Part shown: piece after piece, positions 25,489-34,943 of the stretch
Position numbering within the stretch: position 1 is the stretch's first letter
How the letters are laid out: each line of letters opens with the position of its first letter
Source: Candidatus Thalassolituus haligoni
GTDB lineage: Bacteria > Pseudomonadota > Gammaproteobacteria > Pseudomonadales > Oceanobacteraceae
Length of the DNA stretch: 64,000 nucleotides
NCBI RefSeq assembly: GCF_041222825.1
Contig: NZ_CP139482.1
Location: 4,159,501-4,223,500, forward strand
Direction: 5' to 3'
The notes under the pieces: generated by a model
Seen by the model: the letters and a program-made list of their open reading frames with translations, nothing else
Database searches by the model: none
Told to the model about the DNA's origin: nothing
Program-made: the position numbers and the translations under genes

Positions 25489-25932
25489 ATGACGAATACA
25501 GAACCGAGCACCACTCTCGACCAGGATCTCCCCCTTACCGAACGGTTAAGAACCGGCAACCTGTTCGCTGTTCCTTGCCCTTCAAGGGATGTACTCAAAC
25601 ACGTGTGTAGCCGCTGGGGAGTGCTGATACTGATCTCCCTGCGTGATGGAACACACCGATTCAGTGAACTCCGCAAACGCATCGGGGGCGTCAGTGAAAA
25701 AATGCTGGCCCAGAGCCTGCAAGCACTGGAGCAGGATGGCTTTGTTGAACGGATTGCCTATCCGGTGGTACCGCCTCATGTTGAATACAGCCTGACAACC
25801 AGCGGCGAAGAAGTCGCACGCCTGGTGGCCGCCCTGGCCGACTGGATTGAAATGAATATGCCACGTATTGCCGGTATCGCGGATACGCCACAGCAGAGCG
25901 ACCAGCTCACACCTGGCGAGACTTCCCAATGA
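25489..25932 (+). CDS. HxlR-family redox-responsive regulator (QorR/YtfH-like)
   Basis: A 147-residue winged-helix protein. The HxlR core is clear: CPSRDVLKHVCSRWGVLIL, then the helix region FSELRKRIGGVSEKMLAQSL and the wing with YPVVPPHVEYSLT. It carries the N-terminal cysteine (CPSR) that in QorR-type members acts as a redox sensor. It is divergent from qorB, which it probably represses. Its stop overlaps the asparaginase start as ATGA, so the two downstream genes share a transcript. Confidence 0.92.
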   Translation: MTNTEPSTTLDQDLPLTERLRTGNLFAVPCPSRDVLKHVCSRWGVLILISLRDGTHRFSELRKRIGGVSEKMLAQSLQALEQDGFVERIAYPVVPPHVEYSLTTSGEEVARLVAALADWIEMNMPRIAGIADTPQQSDQLTPGETSQ

Positions 25933-27110
25933 AAAAACGCCTGCTCATTGTGTATACCGGCGGCACCATCGGTATGGCCCAAAGTGCTCAGGGTTACGCC
26001 CCGGTGAGCGGCTTTGGCGAACAACTGGCGCTGTACCTGCCAACAACCCGCTACCCGGCACTGCCCGAATTTGAAGTGCTGGAGCTTGAAACCCTGATCG
26101 ACAGCGCCAACCTGACGCCCGCAGACTGGCCAAGAATTGCCCGGCCACTGCAACAGCATTGGCACCACTATGATGGCTTTATCGTGCTGCACGGCACCGA
26201 CACCATGGCCTACACCGCTTCGGCACTGTCTTTTATACTGGGAGCCATCAACAAACCCGTGGTGATTACCGGCTCGCAGATTCCTCTGGTCGAAGCCAAT
26301 AGCGACGCCGTAGACAACCTGCTCCACAGCCTGCTACTGGCGTCATCAGATGCCTTGCCAGAAGTGTATCTCTGCTTTTATGGCCGGGTATTACGCGGTA
26401 ATCGCAGCGTCAAGGTCAACGCCAACCAGCGGGACGCCTTCGACTCTCCCAATTATCCCTGGCTAGGGACGGTCAATAGTAACCACGGCTGCCAACTCCC
26501 GCAGACACAACGCCGCTTGCCGTCGACATCTTCACCAACCACTCCGACTCCGACTCCGACTCCGACTCCGACTCCAGCACCAGCACCAGCACCAGCACCA
26601 GCACCAGCACCAGCACCAGCAACCACGGTCTCAGTAAAACCACACTTGGCCACTGCGGCGGGGGTTAACCTCCCGGCGTTTAACCTGCCAGAGTTTCAGC
26701 CTGACGCCGTCACCGTACTGACCCTGTACCCCGGCATCAGCGCCGACATCGTCAAGGCCATGCTGAATGCAACACCCGTTCGGGCAATGATCCTGCGCAG
26801 CTATGGCGTTGGCAACCCACCGGATAACAACCAGGCACTGATCACGGCACTGGAACACGCCAGCCAACGCGGTGTGGTGATTCTGAACCTGAGTCAGTGC
26901 CAACACGGCCGAGTGATTCAGGGAACCTACGCCACCGGCGCAACGTTAAACCGCATTGGCGTAATCAGCGGGGTCGATCTGACCCTGGAAGCCGCCTTCG
27001 CCAAACTGCACTGGCTGCTAGCAACAGGGGGCAGCACCGAAGTTATTCGACAACAGATCGCCACTCCGATCTGCGGAGAATGCAGCCCGAGGATTCATGA
27101 GACAGGCTAA
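25929..27110 (+). CDS. ansA: Type I (cytoplasmic) L-asparaginase with a Pro-Thr/Pro-Ala linker insertion
   Basis: A 393-residue AnsA-type asparaginase. Catalytic elements are present: Thr13 (YTGGTIGM), Thr90-Asp91 (LHGTDTMAY) and Lys162. The C-terminal domain carries LRSYGVGN and DLTLEAAFAKL. E. coli AnsA is about 338 residues; the excess lies between the N- and C-domains at about 191-240, where tandem hexanucleotides encode Thr-Pro and Ala-Pro repeats. No signal peptide is visible, so it should be cytoplasmic, converting asparagine to aspartate and ammonia. It is translationally coupled to the HxlR gene. Whether the linker affects tetramer packing is unknown. Confidence 0.9.
   Translation: MKKRLLIVYTGGTIGMAQSAQGYAPVSGFGEQLALYLPTTRYPALPEFEVLELETLIDSANLTPADWPRIARPLQQHWHHYDGFIVLHGTDTMAYTASALSFILGAINKPVVITGSQIPLVEANSDAVDNLLHSLLLASSDALPEVYLCFYGRVLRGNRSVKVNANQRDAFDSPNYPWLGTVNSNHGCQLPQTQRRLPSTSSPTTPTPTPTPTPTPAPAPAPAPAPAPAPATTVSVKPHLATAAGVNLPAFNLPEFQPDAVTVLTLYPGISADIVKAMLNATPVRAMILRSYGVGNPPDNNQALITALEHASQRGVVILNLSQCQHGRVIQGTYATGATLNRIGVISGVDLTLEAAFAKLHWLLATGGSTEVIRQQIATPICGECSPRIHETG
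26541..26621. repeat. Hexanucleotide microsatellites inside ansA
   Basis: ACTCCG is repeated five times (26541-26570), followed by ACTCCA and seven copies of GCACCA (26577-26618). Units of six keep the frame and encode alternating Pro-Thr then Pro-Ala. Slippage would change linker length in steps of two residues without frameshift. Confidence 0.95.
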
Positions 27111-27173
27111 TAAGAGCTAGCGAATTCCATCTATATCATCGACAAAAACAGCCTGTGAGAATGATGGCCGGAT

Positions 27174-27211
27174 CAGGCGTTGATGCAGAGCTTCTCAACG
27201 CCTGTTTTTTT
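27174..27211 (+). terminator. Intrinsic terminator after ansA
   Basis: CAGGCGTTGA (27174-27183) pairs with TCAACGCCTG (27195-27204), followed by seven T residues. It is a textbook rho-independent terminator 64 nt past the asparaginase stop. The remaining sequence up to 27400 shows no gene and should hold the promoter of the molybdenum hydroxylase operon. Confidence 0.9.
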
Positions 27212-27400
27212 GCATGATCAACTCCCCGTTTGCAGCACGACCAGAAGCTCCAATGCTGAATCGCTGGCAGGCTCACTCATCAAAACACGCCGTTCCACCA
27301 ACAGGCAGTGTCGGATATCCACAAGGTGTGCTGCACTGACGATGCAACAGCCAGTCCTGTTCAGCCGTGCTAGCCAATACCACGTCATAAGGGAAAGCTC

Positions 27401-27868
27401 ATGATTTCACTCACAATCAACGGCACACCGCATCAGCTAACCGTGCCTGAAGACACCCCGATCCTCTGGGTGCTGCGCGATACTTTAAAAATGACGGGCA
27501 CCCGCTTCGGTTGCGGCATGGCACTGTGTGGCGCTTGCACCGTGCATATGGATGGTCAGTCGATTCGTTCCTGCTCGACACCAATCAGCTTCGCCAACGG
27601 AAAACACCTTACCACCATTGAAGCCATGGCAAATGACACTGTTGGTCGACACGTTCAGGATGCCTGGATGGATGAAGCCGTCGCCCAGTGTGGCTATTGT
27701 CAGAGCGGTCAGATCATGAGTGCGGTTGCCCTGCTGAAGTCCAATCCCAATCCGACAGAAGCCGATATTAGTAACGCCATGAACGGCAATATCTGTCGCT
27801 GTGGCACCTATACCCGCATCCGCAAGGCCATTCATCGTGCGGCTTTATATACGGAGGTGAAGGCATGA
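27401..27868 (+). CDS. [2Fe-2S] subunit of a molybdenum hydroxylase (IorA type)
   Basis: A 155-residue xanthine oxidase-family iron-sulfur subunit. The plant-type cluster motif is at about 38-60 ([16 protein letters not shown]), and the second helical [2Fe-2S] domain has [10 protein letters not shown] and NICRCGTY. It carries electrons from the molybdenum centre to an external acceptor. No FAD subunit follows, as in isoquinoline 1-oxidoreductase and related two-subunit aldehyde oxidases. It overlaps the large subunit gene by 4 nt. Confidence 0.93.
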   Translation: MISLTINGTPHQLTVPEDTPILWVLRDTLKMTGTRFGCGMALCGACTVHMDGQSIRSCSTPISFANGKHLTTIEAMANDTVGRHVQDAWMDEAVAQCGYCQSGQIMSAVALLKSNPNPTEADISNAMNGNICRCGTYTRIRKAIHRAALYTEVKA

Positions 27869-30267
27869 ACTCTTCATCCAAGACGGATACGTTATTACTG
27901 GCCAATGTCAGCCGTCGGGGCCTGTTAAAAGGCCTTGGGGCTGCAGGTGCTCTGGTGCTTGCGGCCCGCTGGGATCTGGTCACGGCTGACGTGCCAAAAT
28001 ACGGTGCGGATGCCATGCCGAATGGCTGGGTAGACAACCCGAATGTATTTATCAGCATTGCCACCGATGGCAAGGTCACCATTGTGAACCATCGTGCCGA
28101 AATGGGTCAGGGCATCCGTACCAGTATCGTGATGGTCATTGCCGATGAGATGGGAGCGGATTGGTCAGAGGTAAAAGTCAAGCAAGCACTTGCCGACGAA
28201 GCCCGCTATGGCAATCAGAACACCGACGGCTCGCGCTCCATGCGGCATTTCTTTGAGCCGCTACGACGCTGTGGTGCTGCTGCCCGAATCATGCTGGAGC
28301 AAGCTGCAGCACAGCAGTGGCAAGTTGCCGTCACCGACTGTAAAACTACCGTTCACCAGGTTGTTCACACCCCAACCGGTCGCACCTTATCGTTTGGTGA
28401 GCTGGCCACGCGGGCGTCGGAACTGGCCGTGCCAGAGCGGCAGTCGCTGACGTTAAAAACCCCGGATCAGTGGCGTTACATCAACAAACAGCCTGAGCAA
28501 TTTCCGCAAGGCACCACAGAAAAAACCGGTCAGCCCATGGCCATTGATGGCCGCGACATCGTCTCTGGCAAGGCCGTTTATGGGGCAGATGTCATACTTG
28601 ATAACATGCTGTTCGCCGTGATTGCCCGCCCCCCGGTGTACGGTGCCAGCCTCCAATCGGTCGACGCTAGCGCAGCATTAAAAGTTGCCGGTGTCGTTAA
28701 AGTCGTGCAACTGCCAACCGCCAGCATGCCATCTGCATTTGCTCCTCTGGGCGGTGTTGCTGTTGTGGCAGACAGCACCTGGGCGGCAATGAAGGGCCGC
28801 AACGCCCTGTCGATCGAGTGGGACAACCGTAGCGCCGGAGACAATGCCCACTACGATTCTGTCGCGTTCAAGGCGGCCATGGAAGCCGAGTCGTTAAAAC
28901 CTGGCAAGGTGGCGCGTTCAACCGGCAATATTGAACACGCGCTGGAGCATGCAGATCGCCGTCTGGTCGCCAGTTATTATGCTCCCCACATGGCTCAAGC
29001 TCCCATGGAGCCACCGGTGGCGATTGTGCAAATCGAAGGCGACCGTGCCGAAGCCTGGGCACCGGTCCAAAACCCGCAAGCGACCCGTGACGGCATCGCC
29101 GGAAGGCTGTCTCTCAAACCCGAAAACGTGACGGTTCACTCAACCTTGCTGGGCGGCGGTTTTGGCCGCAAAGCCAAGCCGGACTTTGTCTTTGAAGCCG
29201 CAGACCTATCCCGCATCATGGCGGGACGCCCTGTACGGGTGCAGTGGAGCCGAGAAGACGACTTGCACCATGGCTTTTTCCATACCGTGTCCCTCGACCG
29301 CCTGGAAGCGGCCTTGAACGACGCGGGCAAAGTCACGGGCTGGCGTCATCGGTCGCTGTCTCCCAGTATCATGTCCCTGTTTGCGCCAGACTCCGGTCAT
29401 ATGTCAGACATGGAACTCGCCCAGGGCATCCGCAACATGCCGTTTGATATACCCGCCATTCAACAAGAATCCGGCGAAGCCATGGCTCATCTGCGGATTG
29501 GTTGGTTCCGTTCGGTGTACAACATTCCTCACGCCTTTGCGATTCAGAGTTTTGTTGCCGAGCTGGCCGCTGCTGCCGGTCGGGATCATCGTGAATTTCT
29601 GCTGGAGCTGCTGGGGCCAGATCGGCAAATTGATCCCCGCAGCCAGAACGAAAGCTGGAATTACCGGGAAGACCCCAAACACTATCCGATCGACACTGCT
29701 CGCTATCGGGGCGTGATCGAACATGCTACCCGCGAAGCGGGCTGGCACTCGTCCAGCGGCAGCCAGCGCGGCCCACGCCGGGGTCTTGGCCTGGCAGTAC
29801 ACCACAGCTTTATGTCGTACGCGGCGGTAGTGATGGACGTCGCCGTCAGTGACCGGGGCGAGGTAACGATTCACCGGGTCGACATTGCGTTTGATTGCGG
29901 CCCTCAGGTTAATCCGGAGCGGATTCGCTCGCAGCTGGAAGGCGCTTGCCTCATGGGTATAGGCATCGCCTTGATGACGCAAATAACCACCGCCGAAGGT
30001 AAAGTGCAACAGGATAACTTTCATAACTACCTGGTGCCGCGCAACAGCCAGGCACCCACTGAAATCCACATACACCCCGTCAATGACCAGCTCAATGTCC
30101 CGATCGGCGGGGCCGGTGAGCCAGGGCTGCCACCCGTAGCACCGGCCTTGTGTAATGCCATTTTTGCCGCCACCGGCCAGCGTATTCGCACCTTGCCTGT
30201 CGCCGATCAGTTGCAAACCGCCGGAGCGACAGTCAACAGCAGAGATAATGGCCATGCAGTATCTTGA
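27865..30267 (+). CDS. Molybdopterin-binding large subunit (IorB/aldehyde oxidase type), Tat-exported
   Basis: An 800-residue catalytic subunit of the xanthine oxidase family. The N-terminus has a twin-arginine signal ([20 protein letters not shown]), so the assembled enzyme should be exported with its small subunit by the hitch-hiker route. The cofactor-binding regions are visible: [11 protein letters not shown] near residue 75, [11 protein letters not shown] near 430 and [12 protein letters not shown] near 750, with the catalytic Glu region close to the last. The substrate may be an N-heterocycle or aldehyde. The following xdhC and mocA genes mature this enzyme. Confidence 0.92.
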   Translation: MNSSSKTDTLLLANVSRRGLLKGLGAAGALVLAARWDLVTADVPKYGADAMPNGWVDNPNVFISIATDGKVTIVNHRAEMGQGIRTSIVMVIADEMGADWSEVKVKQALADEARYGNQNTDGSRSMRHFFEPLRRCGAAARIMLEQAAAQQWQVAVTDCKTTVHQVVHTPTGRTLSFGELATRASELAVPERQSLTLKTPDQWRYINKQPEQFPQGTTEKTGQPMAIDGRDIVSGKAVYGADVILDNMLFAVIARPPVYGASLQSVDASAALKVAGVVKVVQLPTASMPSAFAPLGGVAVVADSTWAAMKGRNALSIEWDNRSAGDNAHYDSVAFKAAMEAESLKPGKVARSTGNIEHALEHADRRLVASYYAPHMAQAPMEPPVAIVQIEGDRAEAWAPVQNPQATRDGIAGRLSLKPENVTVHSTLLGGGFGRKAKPDFVFEAADLSRIMAGRPVRVQWSREDDLHHGFFHTVSLDRLEAALNDAGKVTGWRHRSLSPSIMSLFAPDSGHMSDMELAQGIRNMPFDIPAIQQESGEAMAHLRIGWFRSVYNIPHAFAIQSFVAELAAAAGRDHREFLLELLGPDRQIDPRSQNESWNYREDPKHYPIDTARYRGVIEHATREAGWHSSSGSQRGPRRGLGLAVHHSFMSYAAVVMDVAVSDRGEVTIHRVDIAFDCGPQVNPERIRSQLEGACLMGIGIALMTQITTAEGKVQQDNFHNYLVPRNSQAPTEIHIHPVNDQLNVPIGGAGEPGLPPVAPALCNAIFAATGQRIRTLPVADQLQTAGATVNSRDNGHAVS

Positions 30268-31315
30268 CCAGCAGGTTGTCGAACAGGCATTAGCCTGGCT
30301 GCGCAGCGGGCAACCGGTCTGGCTCTGTACTGTCTTGTCGACCTTTGGCTCGTCCCCGCGCGAACCCGGTTCGATGATGGTGGCTCGTATTAACCCTCGG
30401 ACGCAACAGACTGAGCATATCGGCTCGTTGTCGGGTGGTTGTGTTGAAGACGATTTTCTCGATCGGCTGTTAGCCGGTGAGTTTGCAAAACCGGCCGAGA
30501 TCCTGCGCTACGGTGCCACTTTTGACGCGCTGTCGACGACGGGTGCCAACAGCAAAATCCAGCTGCCTTGCGGGGGGACTCTGGACGTATTGATTGAACG
30601 CTGGCCACCCAATGCGGACTCCCTTCAACATGCTCAGGCCATGCTTGATTGCCTGACGGGCAGCCAACCGGCAATTCGGGAAGTGACCCTGAACAATATC
30701 GTCGGTGCCGTCAGCAAACGCCAACTGACCCCGGCCCATTCCGCTTTAACCTCACGTCATGACATCCCGATCCACCAGAATAAAACAGGGCGGGTGCAAC
30801 GACTCGACGGCAGAGTTCGAATACTCATAGGCCCGGCCTGTCGATTAATCATTGCTGGCTTATCTACCGTTGCCAGAGCCTGTGCAGAATTTGCCGTGGC
30901 GCTGGGCTATGAGGTGATTGTGTGTGAACCACGCGAAGAGGAACGCCTCGGTTTTAACCTGCCGGGCATTAGGCTCGAGACCCAGATGCCATCGTCGTTT
31001 ATCCGCCAGGCAGGCCATTGTCATGCGGCTACCGCAGTGGTGGCCATGACGCACGATCCCCGCATTGATGATCTGGCGATGATGGCAGCTGTCAAAACCG
31101 CTGCGTTTTATATTGGAGTGATGGGGTCGCGCCGCACCTCGGACGCCCGCGCCGCACGCTTGATGCGGTCTGGCGGTTTGACTGCCGAGCAGGTCGAACG
31201 CCTGCATATGCCCATTGGTCTGGCACTGGGCAGTAAGACACCGGCAGAAATTGCTTTGGCGGTAATGGCCGATGTCGTACGCGTACAAAAAGGCCAACCC
31301 CGTGACCAACTCTGA
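30248..31315 (+). CDS. xdhC: XdhC/CoxI-family molybdenum cofactor maturation factor
   Basis: A 355-residue protein of the XdhC family, which binds and sulfurates the molybdenum cofactor and inserts it into xanthine oxidase-type enzymes. The N-terminal XdhC_CoxI segment VLSTFGSSPREPGSMM and LSGGCVEDDF are clear, as is the C-terminal Rossmann segment YIGVMGSRRTSDAR with LGSKTPAEIALAVMADV. ATG at 30248 overlaps the large-subunit stop by 20 nt; the frame is open further upstream but that part is not conserved. A second ATG lies at 30254. Confidence 0.9.
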   Translation: MAMQYLDQQVVEQALAWLRSGQPVWLCTVLSTFGSSPREPGSMMVARINPRTQQTEHIGSLSGGCVEDDFLDRLLAGEFAKPAEILRYGATFDALSTTGANSKIQLPCGGTLDVLIERWPPNADSLQHAQAMLDCLTGSQPAIREVTLNNIVGAVSKRQLTPAHSALTSRHDIPIHQNKTGRVQRLDGRVRILIGPACRLIIAGLSTVARACAEFAVALGYEVIVCEPREEERLGFNLPGIRLETQMPSSFIRQAGHCHAATAVVAMTHDPRIDDLAMMAAVKTAAFYIGVMGSRRTSDARAARLMRSGGLTAEQVERLHMPIGLALGSKTPAEIALAVMADVVRVQKGQPRDQL

Positions 31316-31940
31316 AGCAACCGTCGAAAGCCCTCACCGTCAGATACTCGGAGTGGTTATGGCAGCCGGTTACTCCAGCCGGTTTGGCGCGGGTGACAAG
31401 CGTATGGCACGCTGGCCCGCGACTGGCCGAACACTGCTGGGTGAAACGATTCATCAGCTCCGACAAGTCTTGGCTGACGTGGTGGTGGTCATTAGGCCTG
31501 ACGATCAGCCTCAGTCTCTGGGGATACCCGACGACAGCGATATCATCCGCGCACGCCATGCCGAGCAAGGTCTGGGGGCCAGTATTGCCGATGCCCTTGG
31601 CGCCATTCAGGCGTCTGCCACATGGAGCCAACGGCACAGCCTTGCCCTGATGCTGGGAGATATGCCCACCATTCAGCCGACCTCTGTGCGCCAGTTATTG
31701 CAGCGTGCCAGCAGGCAACACATTGTACGTCCTACCTATCAGGGCAGGCCTGGCCATCCGGTGGTATTTGGTCGGGCATACTGGCCGGCGCTGCGACAAT
31801 TACCAGCAGCCAGCGGCGCCCGGCAAGTGATTCAACAACACCTGAGTCACGTTCTGCACATTGCGGTTGATGACCCTGGTGTGGTGCAGGACATCGATAC
31901 GCTTGAAGCCCTGACAGTGGCATCACATCGATCAGTCTGA
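31272..31940 (+). CDS. mocA: MocA-like molybdenum cofactor nucleotidyltransferase
   Basis: A protein of up to 222 residues of the MobA/MocA NTP-transferase family. The nucleotide-binding start GVVMAAGYSSRFGAGDK and the metal-binding LMLGDMPTIQP are visible, followed by RPGHPVVFGRAYWP. MocA adds CMP to molybdopterin to give the cytosine dinucleotide form used by xanthine oxidase-family enzymes. The ATG at 31272 overlaps xdhC by 44 nt; a GTG at 31302 is a good alternative since homology starts only near residue 25. It completes the enzyme-maturation operon. Confidence 0.85.
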   Translation: MSYAYKKANPVTNSEATVESPHRQILGVVMAAGYSSRFGAGDKRMARWPATGRTLLGETIHQLRQVLADVVVVIRPDDQPQSLGIPDDSDIIRARHAEQGLGASIADALGAIQASATWSQRHSLALMLGDMPTIQPTSVRQLLQRASRQHIVRPTYQGRPGHPVVFGRAYWPALRQLPAASGARQVIQQHLSHVLHIAVDDPGVVQDIDTLEALTVASHRSV

Positions 31941-32018
31941 CGGGCGACTTCAACGTTAACGTCAAGACCCACATCGCCTTCCCATTTTCAACCAGCTCCA
32001 AGCACAGGTAACGATTTT

Positions 32019-32918
32019 ATGTCCCGCGACCGCTATGGCGAACTACAAGCCTTCCTCAACGTTGCCCGTGAAGGCAGCTTTACCAAGGCTGCCGCGCTGC
32101 TGGGCGTTTCCCAATCGGCTCTGAGCCATACCATTCGGGGATTGGAAGCCCATCTGGGAATTCGCCTGTTACACCGCACCACTCGTAGCGTATCGCCCAC
32201 CGATGCGGGACAGCGGTTGCTTGAGCGCATAGCGCCTCATTTTAATGATATTGATGCTGAAATTGCCGCTATCAGCGCCCTGCGCGACAAGCCTGCTGGC
32301 AGTGTGCGAATTTCCGCCAGCGATAATGTCGCTCAAAGCCTCCTCTGGCCCCGACTGGCACCGGTACTGCGCCAATACCCCGACATCCAGCTGGAAATTA
32401 ATATCGATTTTGCCCTCACCAATATTGTCGAGCGACGTCTGGATGCCGGTGTTCGCCTGGGAGAGCAGCTAGAAAAAGACATGATTGCGGTGCCTATCAG
32501 CCCGGCAGTACGCATGGCCGCGATTGCCAGCCCCGGCTACTTCCAGCGCAACCCGATTCCCCAGGTTCCACAAGATTTACTGATGCATAATTGCATCAAT
32601 TTCCGCCTGCCGACTTACGGCGGCTTGTACGCTTGGGAGTTTGAGAAAGATGGCCGGGAATTGAATATTCAGGTAAAGGGACAGCTCACCTGCAACACCA
32701 GCCAACAGGTCGTTGCGGCAGCATTAGATGGCACTGGCATCGGTTTTCTGACCGAAGACACCGCCATCCAATTCCTCCGTGAAGGGAAGTTGATACGCGT
32801 ACTGGAAGACTGGTGCCCACCCTTTTCCGGCTATCACCTGTACTACCCCAACCGCCGCGAACCAACCCCGGCTTTCCAGATTGTGGTGGAAGCCTTACGT
32901 TGGCCACCTCGTTTCTGA
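32019..32918 (+). CDS. LysR-type transcriptional regulator
   Basis: A 299-residue LTTR of the DmlR/PecT-like subgroup. The HTH covers about residues 8-66 (GSFTKAAALLGVSQSALSHT; LHRTTRSVSPTDAG), and the effector domain follows with GSVRISASDNVAQ. It is 78 nt downstream of mocA on the same strand and faces the minus-strand alcohol dehydrogenase. It could control either the molybdenum hydroxylase operon or the dehydrogenase. The sequence does not decide between them. Confidence 0.9.
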   Translation: MSRDRYGELQAFLNVAREGSFTKAAALLGVSQSALSHTIRGLEAHLGIRLLHRTTRSVSPTDAGQRLLERIAPHFNDIDAEIAAISALRDKPAGSVRISASDNVAQSLLWPRLAPVLRQYPDIQLEINIDFALTNIVERRLDAGVRLGEQLEKDMIAVPISPAVRMAAIASPGYFQRNPIPQVPQDLLMHNCINFRLPTYGGLYAWEFEKDGRELNIQVKGQLTCNTSQQVVAAALDGTGIGFLTEDTAIQFLREGKLIRVLEDWCPPFSGYHLYYPNRREPTPAFQIVVEALRWPPRF

Positions 32919-32977
32919 CGGCGATGCCCATCGGTTGGTATTGGCAGTTGGTATTGGCAGCCGTAAACCAAATGAGG

Positions 32978-33119
32978 CTACTTTACCGATTCCCACCAGC
33001 GGGTAAGCGTTTGCTCGGTATTTGCCGGTTTAACCCGCTCACCGATCACGGGCATCAGCAGCCGATAAGGCTGGCTGATGCTGGCGGCAGCCAGACGCTC
33101 CAGCAGGCGACGGCCATCA
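32978..33119 (-). pseudogene. Possible C-terminal gene remnant behind the alcohol dehydrogenase
   Basis: In a frame shifted from the dehydrogenase, the minus strand just past its stop stays open for about 46 codons and ends at a TAG (32980-32978). The product has the composition of a real C-terminus (for example LLERLAAAS, then RLLMPVIGERVKP and LTRWWESVK). There is no start or ribosome site, so if genuine it is the tail of a gene whose front was lost. I do not recognise the family. Next to it, GTTGGTATTGGCA is repeated in tandem near 32933-32960. Confidence 0.35.
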
Positions 33120-34169
33120 GCCTTCGAGGGCTGGCATCGATGACATATCAATCACAAAGCGATAACGCACATCGGACTTTTCCAGCCGCTCGTAGGCTTC
33201 GTTGATTTGATCCATACGGATCATTTCCACCTCTGGCAAGACACCGGTTTTGCCACAAAAATCGAGCATTTCCTGGGTCTCGGCAACACCGCCAATCAGC
33301 GAACCAGCCACCCGGCGGCGGCCCAGAATCATGGGGGCTGTGTGCAATTCCTGCATTAACCCCACCTGACCAACAATCACCAGCGTGCCATCCAGTTCCA
33401 ATAACGGCATATACGGGTTGATATCGTGTTTTACCGGTACGGTATCAATGATCAATTCAAAACGATCAGCGGCATGCTTCATGGCAGCCGTATCGGTGCT
33501 GATCAGCACGGCATCGGCTCCCAAAGCCTTCGCTTCGTCGGCTTTCGACGCACTGCGGGTGATGGCCGTTACGTGCGCGCCCATCGCCGCCGCCAGCTTC
33601 ACCGCCATATGGCCAAGACCACCGAGGCCAATCACCGCGACCTGACTGCCTGGCCCCACGTTCCAGGTACGCAGCGGTGAATAAGTGGTGATACCGGCAC
33701 ACACCAGCGGTGCGACACGGGCGGTCTCAAGATTTTCGGGCACGCTCAGAACGAATTCTTCACGTACCACCACATGGTTGGAATACCCCCCCATGGTATG
33801 ACCCATGGCGCTGCCATCTGGCGTATTGTAGGTATCCACCCGGTGGCCACAGTATTGCTCTTCTCCGGCATGGCAGGGTTTGCAATGCTGGCAGCTGTCG
33901 ACCATACAGCCCACTGCAACCAGGTCACCAATGTTGTATTTGGCCACCTCGCTACCCACCGCCGACACCCGACCAACAATTTCATGACCCGGTACTGCCG
34001 GGTATACCGTCCAGCCCCAGTCGTTACGAGCGGTGTGTAAATCCGAGTGGCAGACACCGCAATACAGAATATCAATCGACACATCATTGGCATGAGGTTC
34101 ACGACGTTCAATGGTCATGGGGGCGAGCAGGGATTCTGCAGTTTGGGCAGCATAACTTGCAGTTTTCAT
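33117..34169 (-). CDS. Zinc-dependent NAD(P) alcohol dehydrogenase, YahK type
   Basis: A 350-residue medium-chain dehydrogenase very similar in layout to E. coli YahK. Catalytic zinc ligands are in CGVCHSDLH (Cys) and VPGHEIVG (His-Glu). The structural zinc loop is visible as DSCQHCKPCHAGEEQYC, and the cofactor site as GLGGLGHMAVKLA. YahK-like enzymes reduce a range of aldehydes with NADPH. The ATG at 34169 gives the normal N-terminus; the frame extends upstream to 34226 without homology. It is transcribed away from the broken cupin gene on the same strand. Confidence 0.92.
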   Translation of the reverse strand: MKTASYAAQTAESLLAPMTIERREPHANDVSIDILYCGVCHSDLHTARNDWGWTVYPAVPGHEIVGRVSAVGSEVAKYNIGDLVAVGCMVDSCQHCKPCHAGEEQYCGHRVDTYNTPDGSAMGHTMGGYSNHVVVREEFVLSVPENLETARVAPLVCAGITTYSPLRTWNVGPGSQVAVIGLGGLGHMAVKLAAAMGAHVTAITRSASKADEAKALGADAVLISTDTAAMKHAADRFELIIDTVPVKHDINPYMPLLELDGTLVIVGQVGLMQELHTAPMILGRRRVAGSLIGGVAETQEMLDFCGKTGVLPEVEMIRMDQINEAYERLEKSDVRYRFVIDMSSMPALEG

Positions 34170-34244
34170 AACAATTCTCTCTTCGATGTCATTTGATAAT
34201 AGCGATCGGTACGTTGTGGGCACCACTGCGGTGCCTTATACGGA

Positions 34245-34590
34245 TTATTCTACGGATAGGTATTGCTGATCCGTTACCTGCTCCAGCCATTCCACCACTT
34301 TGCCATCCAGCGCTTCCTGCATGGCAATATGTGTCATGGCAACGTCTGGGGCAGCACCGTGCCAAGGTTTGCTGTTGGTCGGAATCGACACGATGCCACC
34401 AGGCTGAATCACCTGATGCTCATGATCCCACTGTTGCACAAAACCACGCCCGGCCGTCACCAGCAGTGTTTGTCCCTGTGGGTGCTGATGCCGGGGCGTT
34501 AAAGAGGCCATCAACACGCACCGTGCCGGTAAACCAGTCGGATGAACCACGCCAGGACGGCTGCGAAGCATTTTTGATCACGGAAATCAT
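34245..34590 (-). pseudogene. Cupin-domain protein gene, broken by an internal deletion/frameshift
   Basis: Translation from ATG 34590, with AGGAG nine bases upstream, gives MISVIKNASQPSWRGSSDWF and a normal cupin start up to LFNAPA, then leaves frame. The rest (HQHPQGQTLLVTAG to WHGAAPDVAMTHIAMQEAL and VTDQQY) continues in another frame to 34245. Intact relatives (about 130 residues) have an extra stretch of roughly 15 residues at the junction, including the first metal-binding histidines. So a small out-of-frame deletion removed part of the metal site. Relatives often sit next to alcohol dehydrogenase and LysR genes, as here. Confidence 0.8.
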
Positions 34591-34943
34591 GAGTGGATTC
34601 TCCTGTGGGGCAATGGTTCGGCGTATCAGCCGTCATATTCATCTAGAGGGATCATCTATCAATAGTAAGTGGAATCCGCGTTTTTGATTAGGTAGGGCAA
34701 CTGGGTTGCATTAATGCACTCAGCTCATGAAACAAACAGATTTTTCATATCAGTAAGTCGTAGAGATGCTGCGCTGACTGTATCCGCTCAGACTTCACCG
34801 GCCATAATTCATGAATTACTCACACAAGCTTAAGCGGTTTACACCAGTATATTGATAGATACAAATCTCTTAGCATGGCCGTTCACCCAACTTTTTCAGC
34901 TAACGCTTCCATATAGCCATACACTCTTTTGGATCAAACCGCG
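34591..34943. promoter_or_regulatory. Divergent promoter region with a 12-bp palindrome
   Basis: This 353-bp gap separates the cupin/dehydrogenase unit (minus) from the MFS gene (plus). It contains the perfect palindrome TGCATTAATGCA at 34707-34718, a plausible operator. Nothing else in it is recognisable. Confidence 0.4.
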
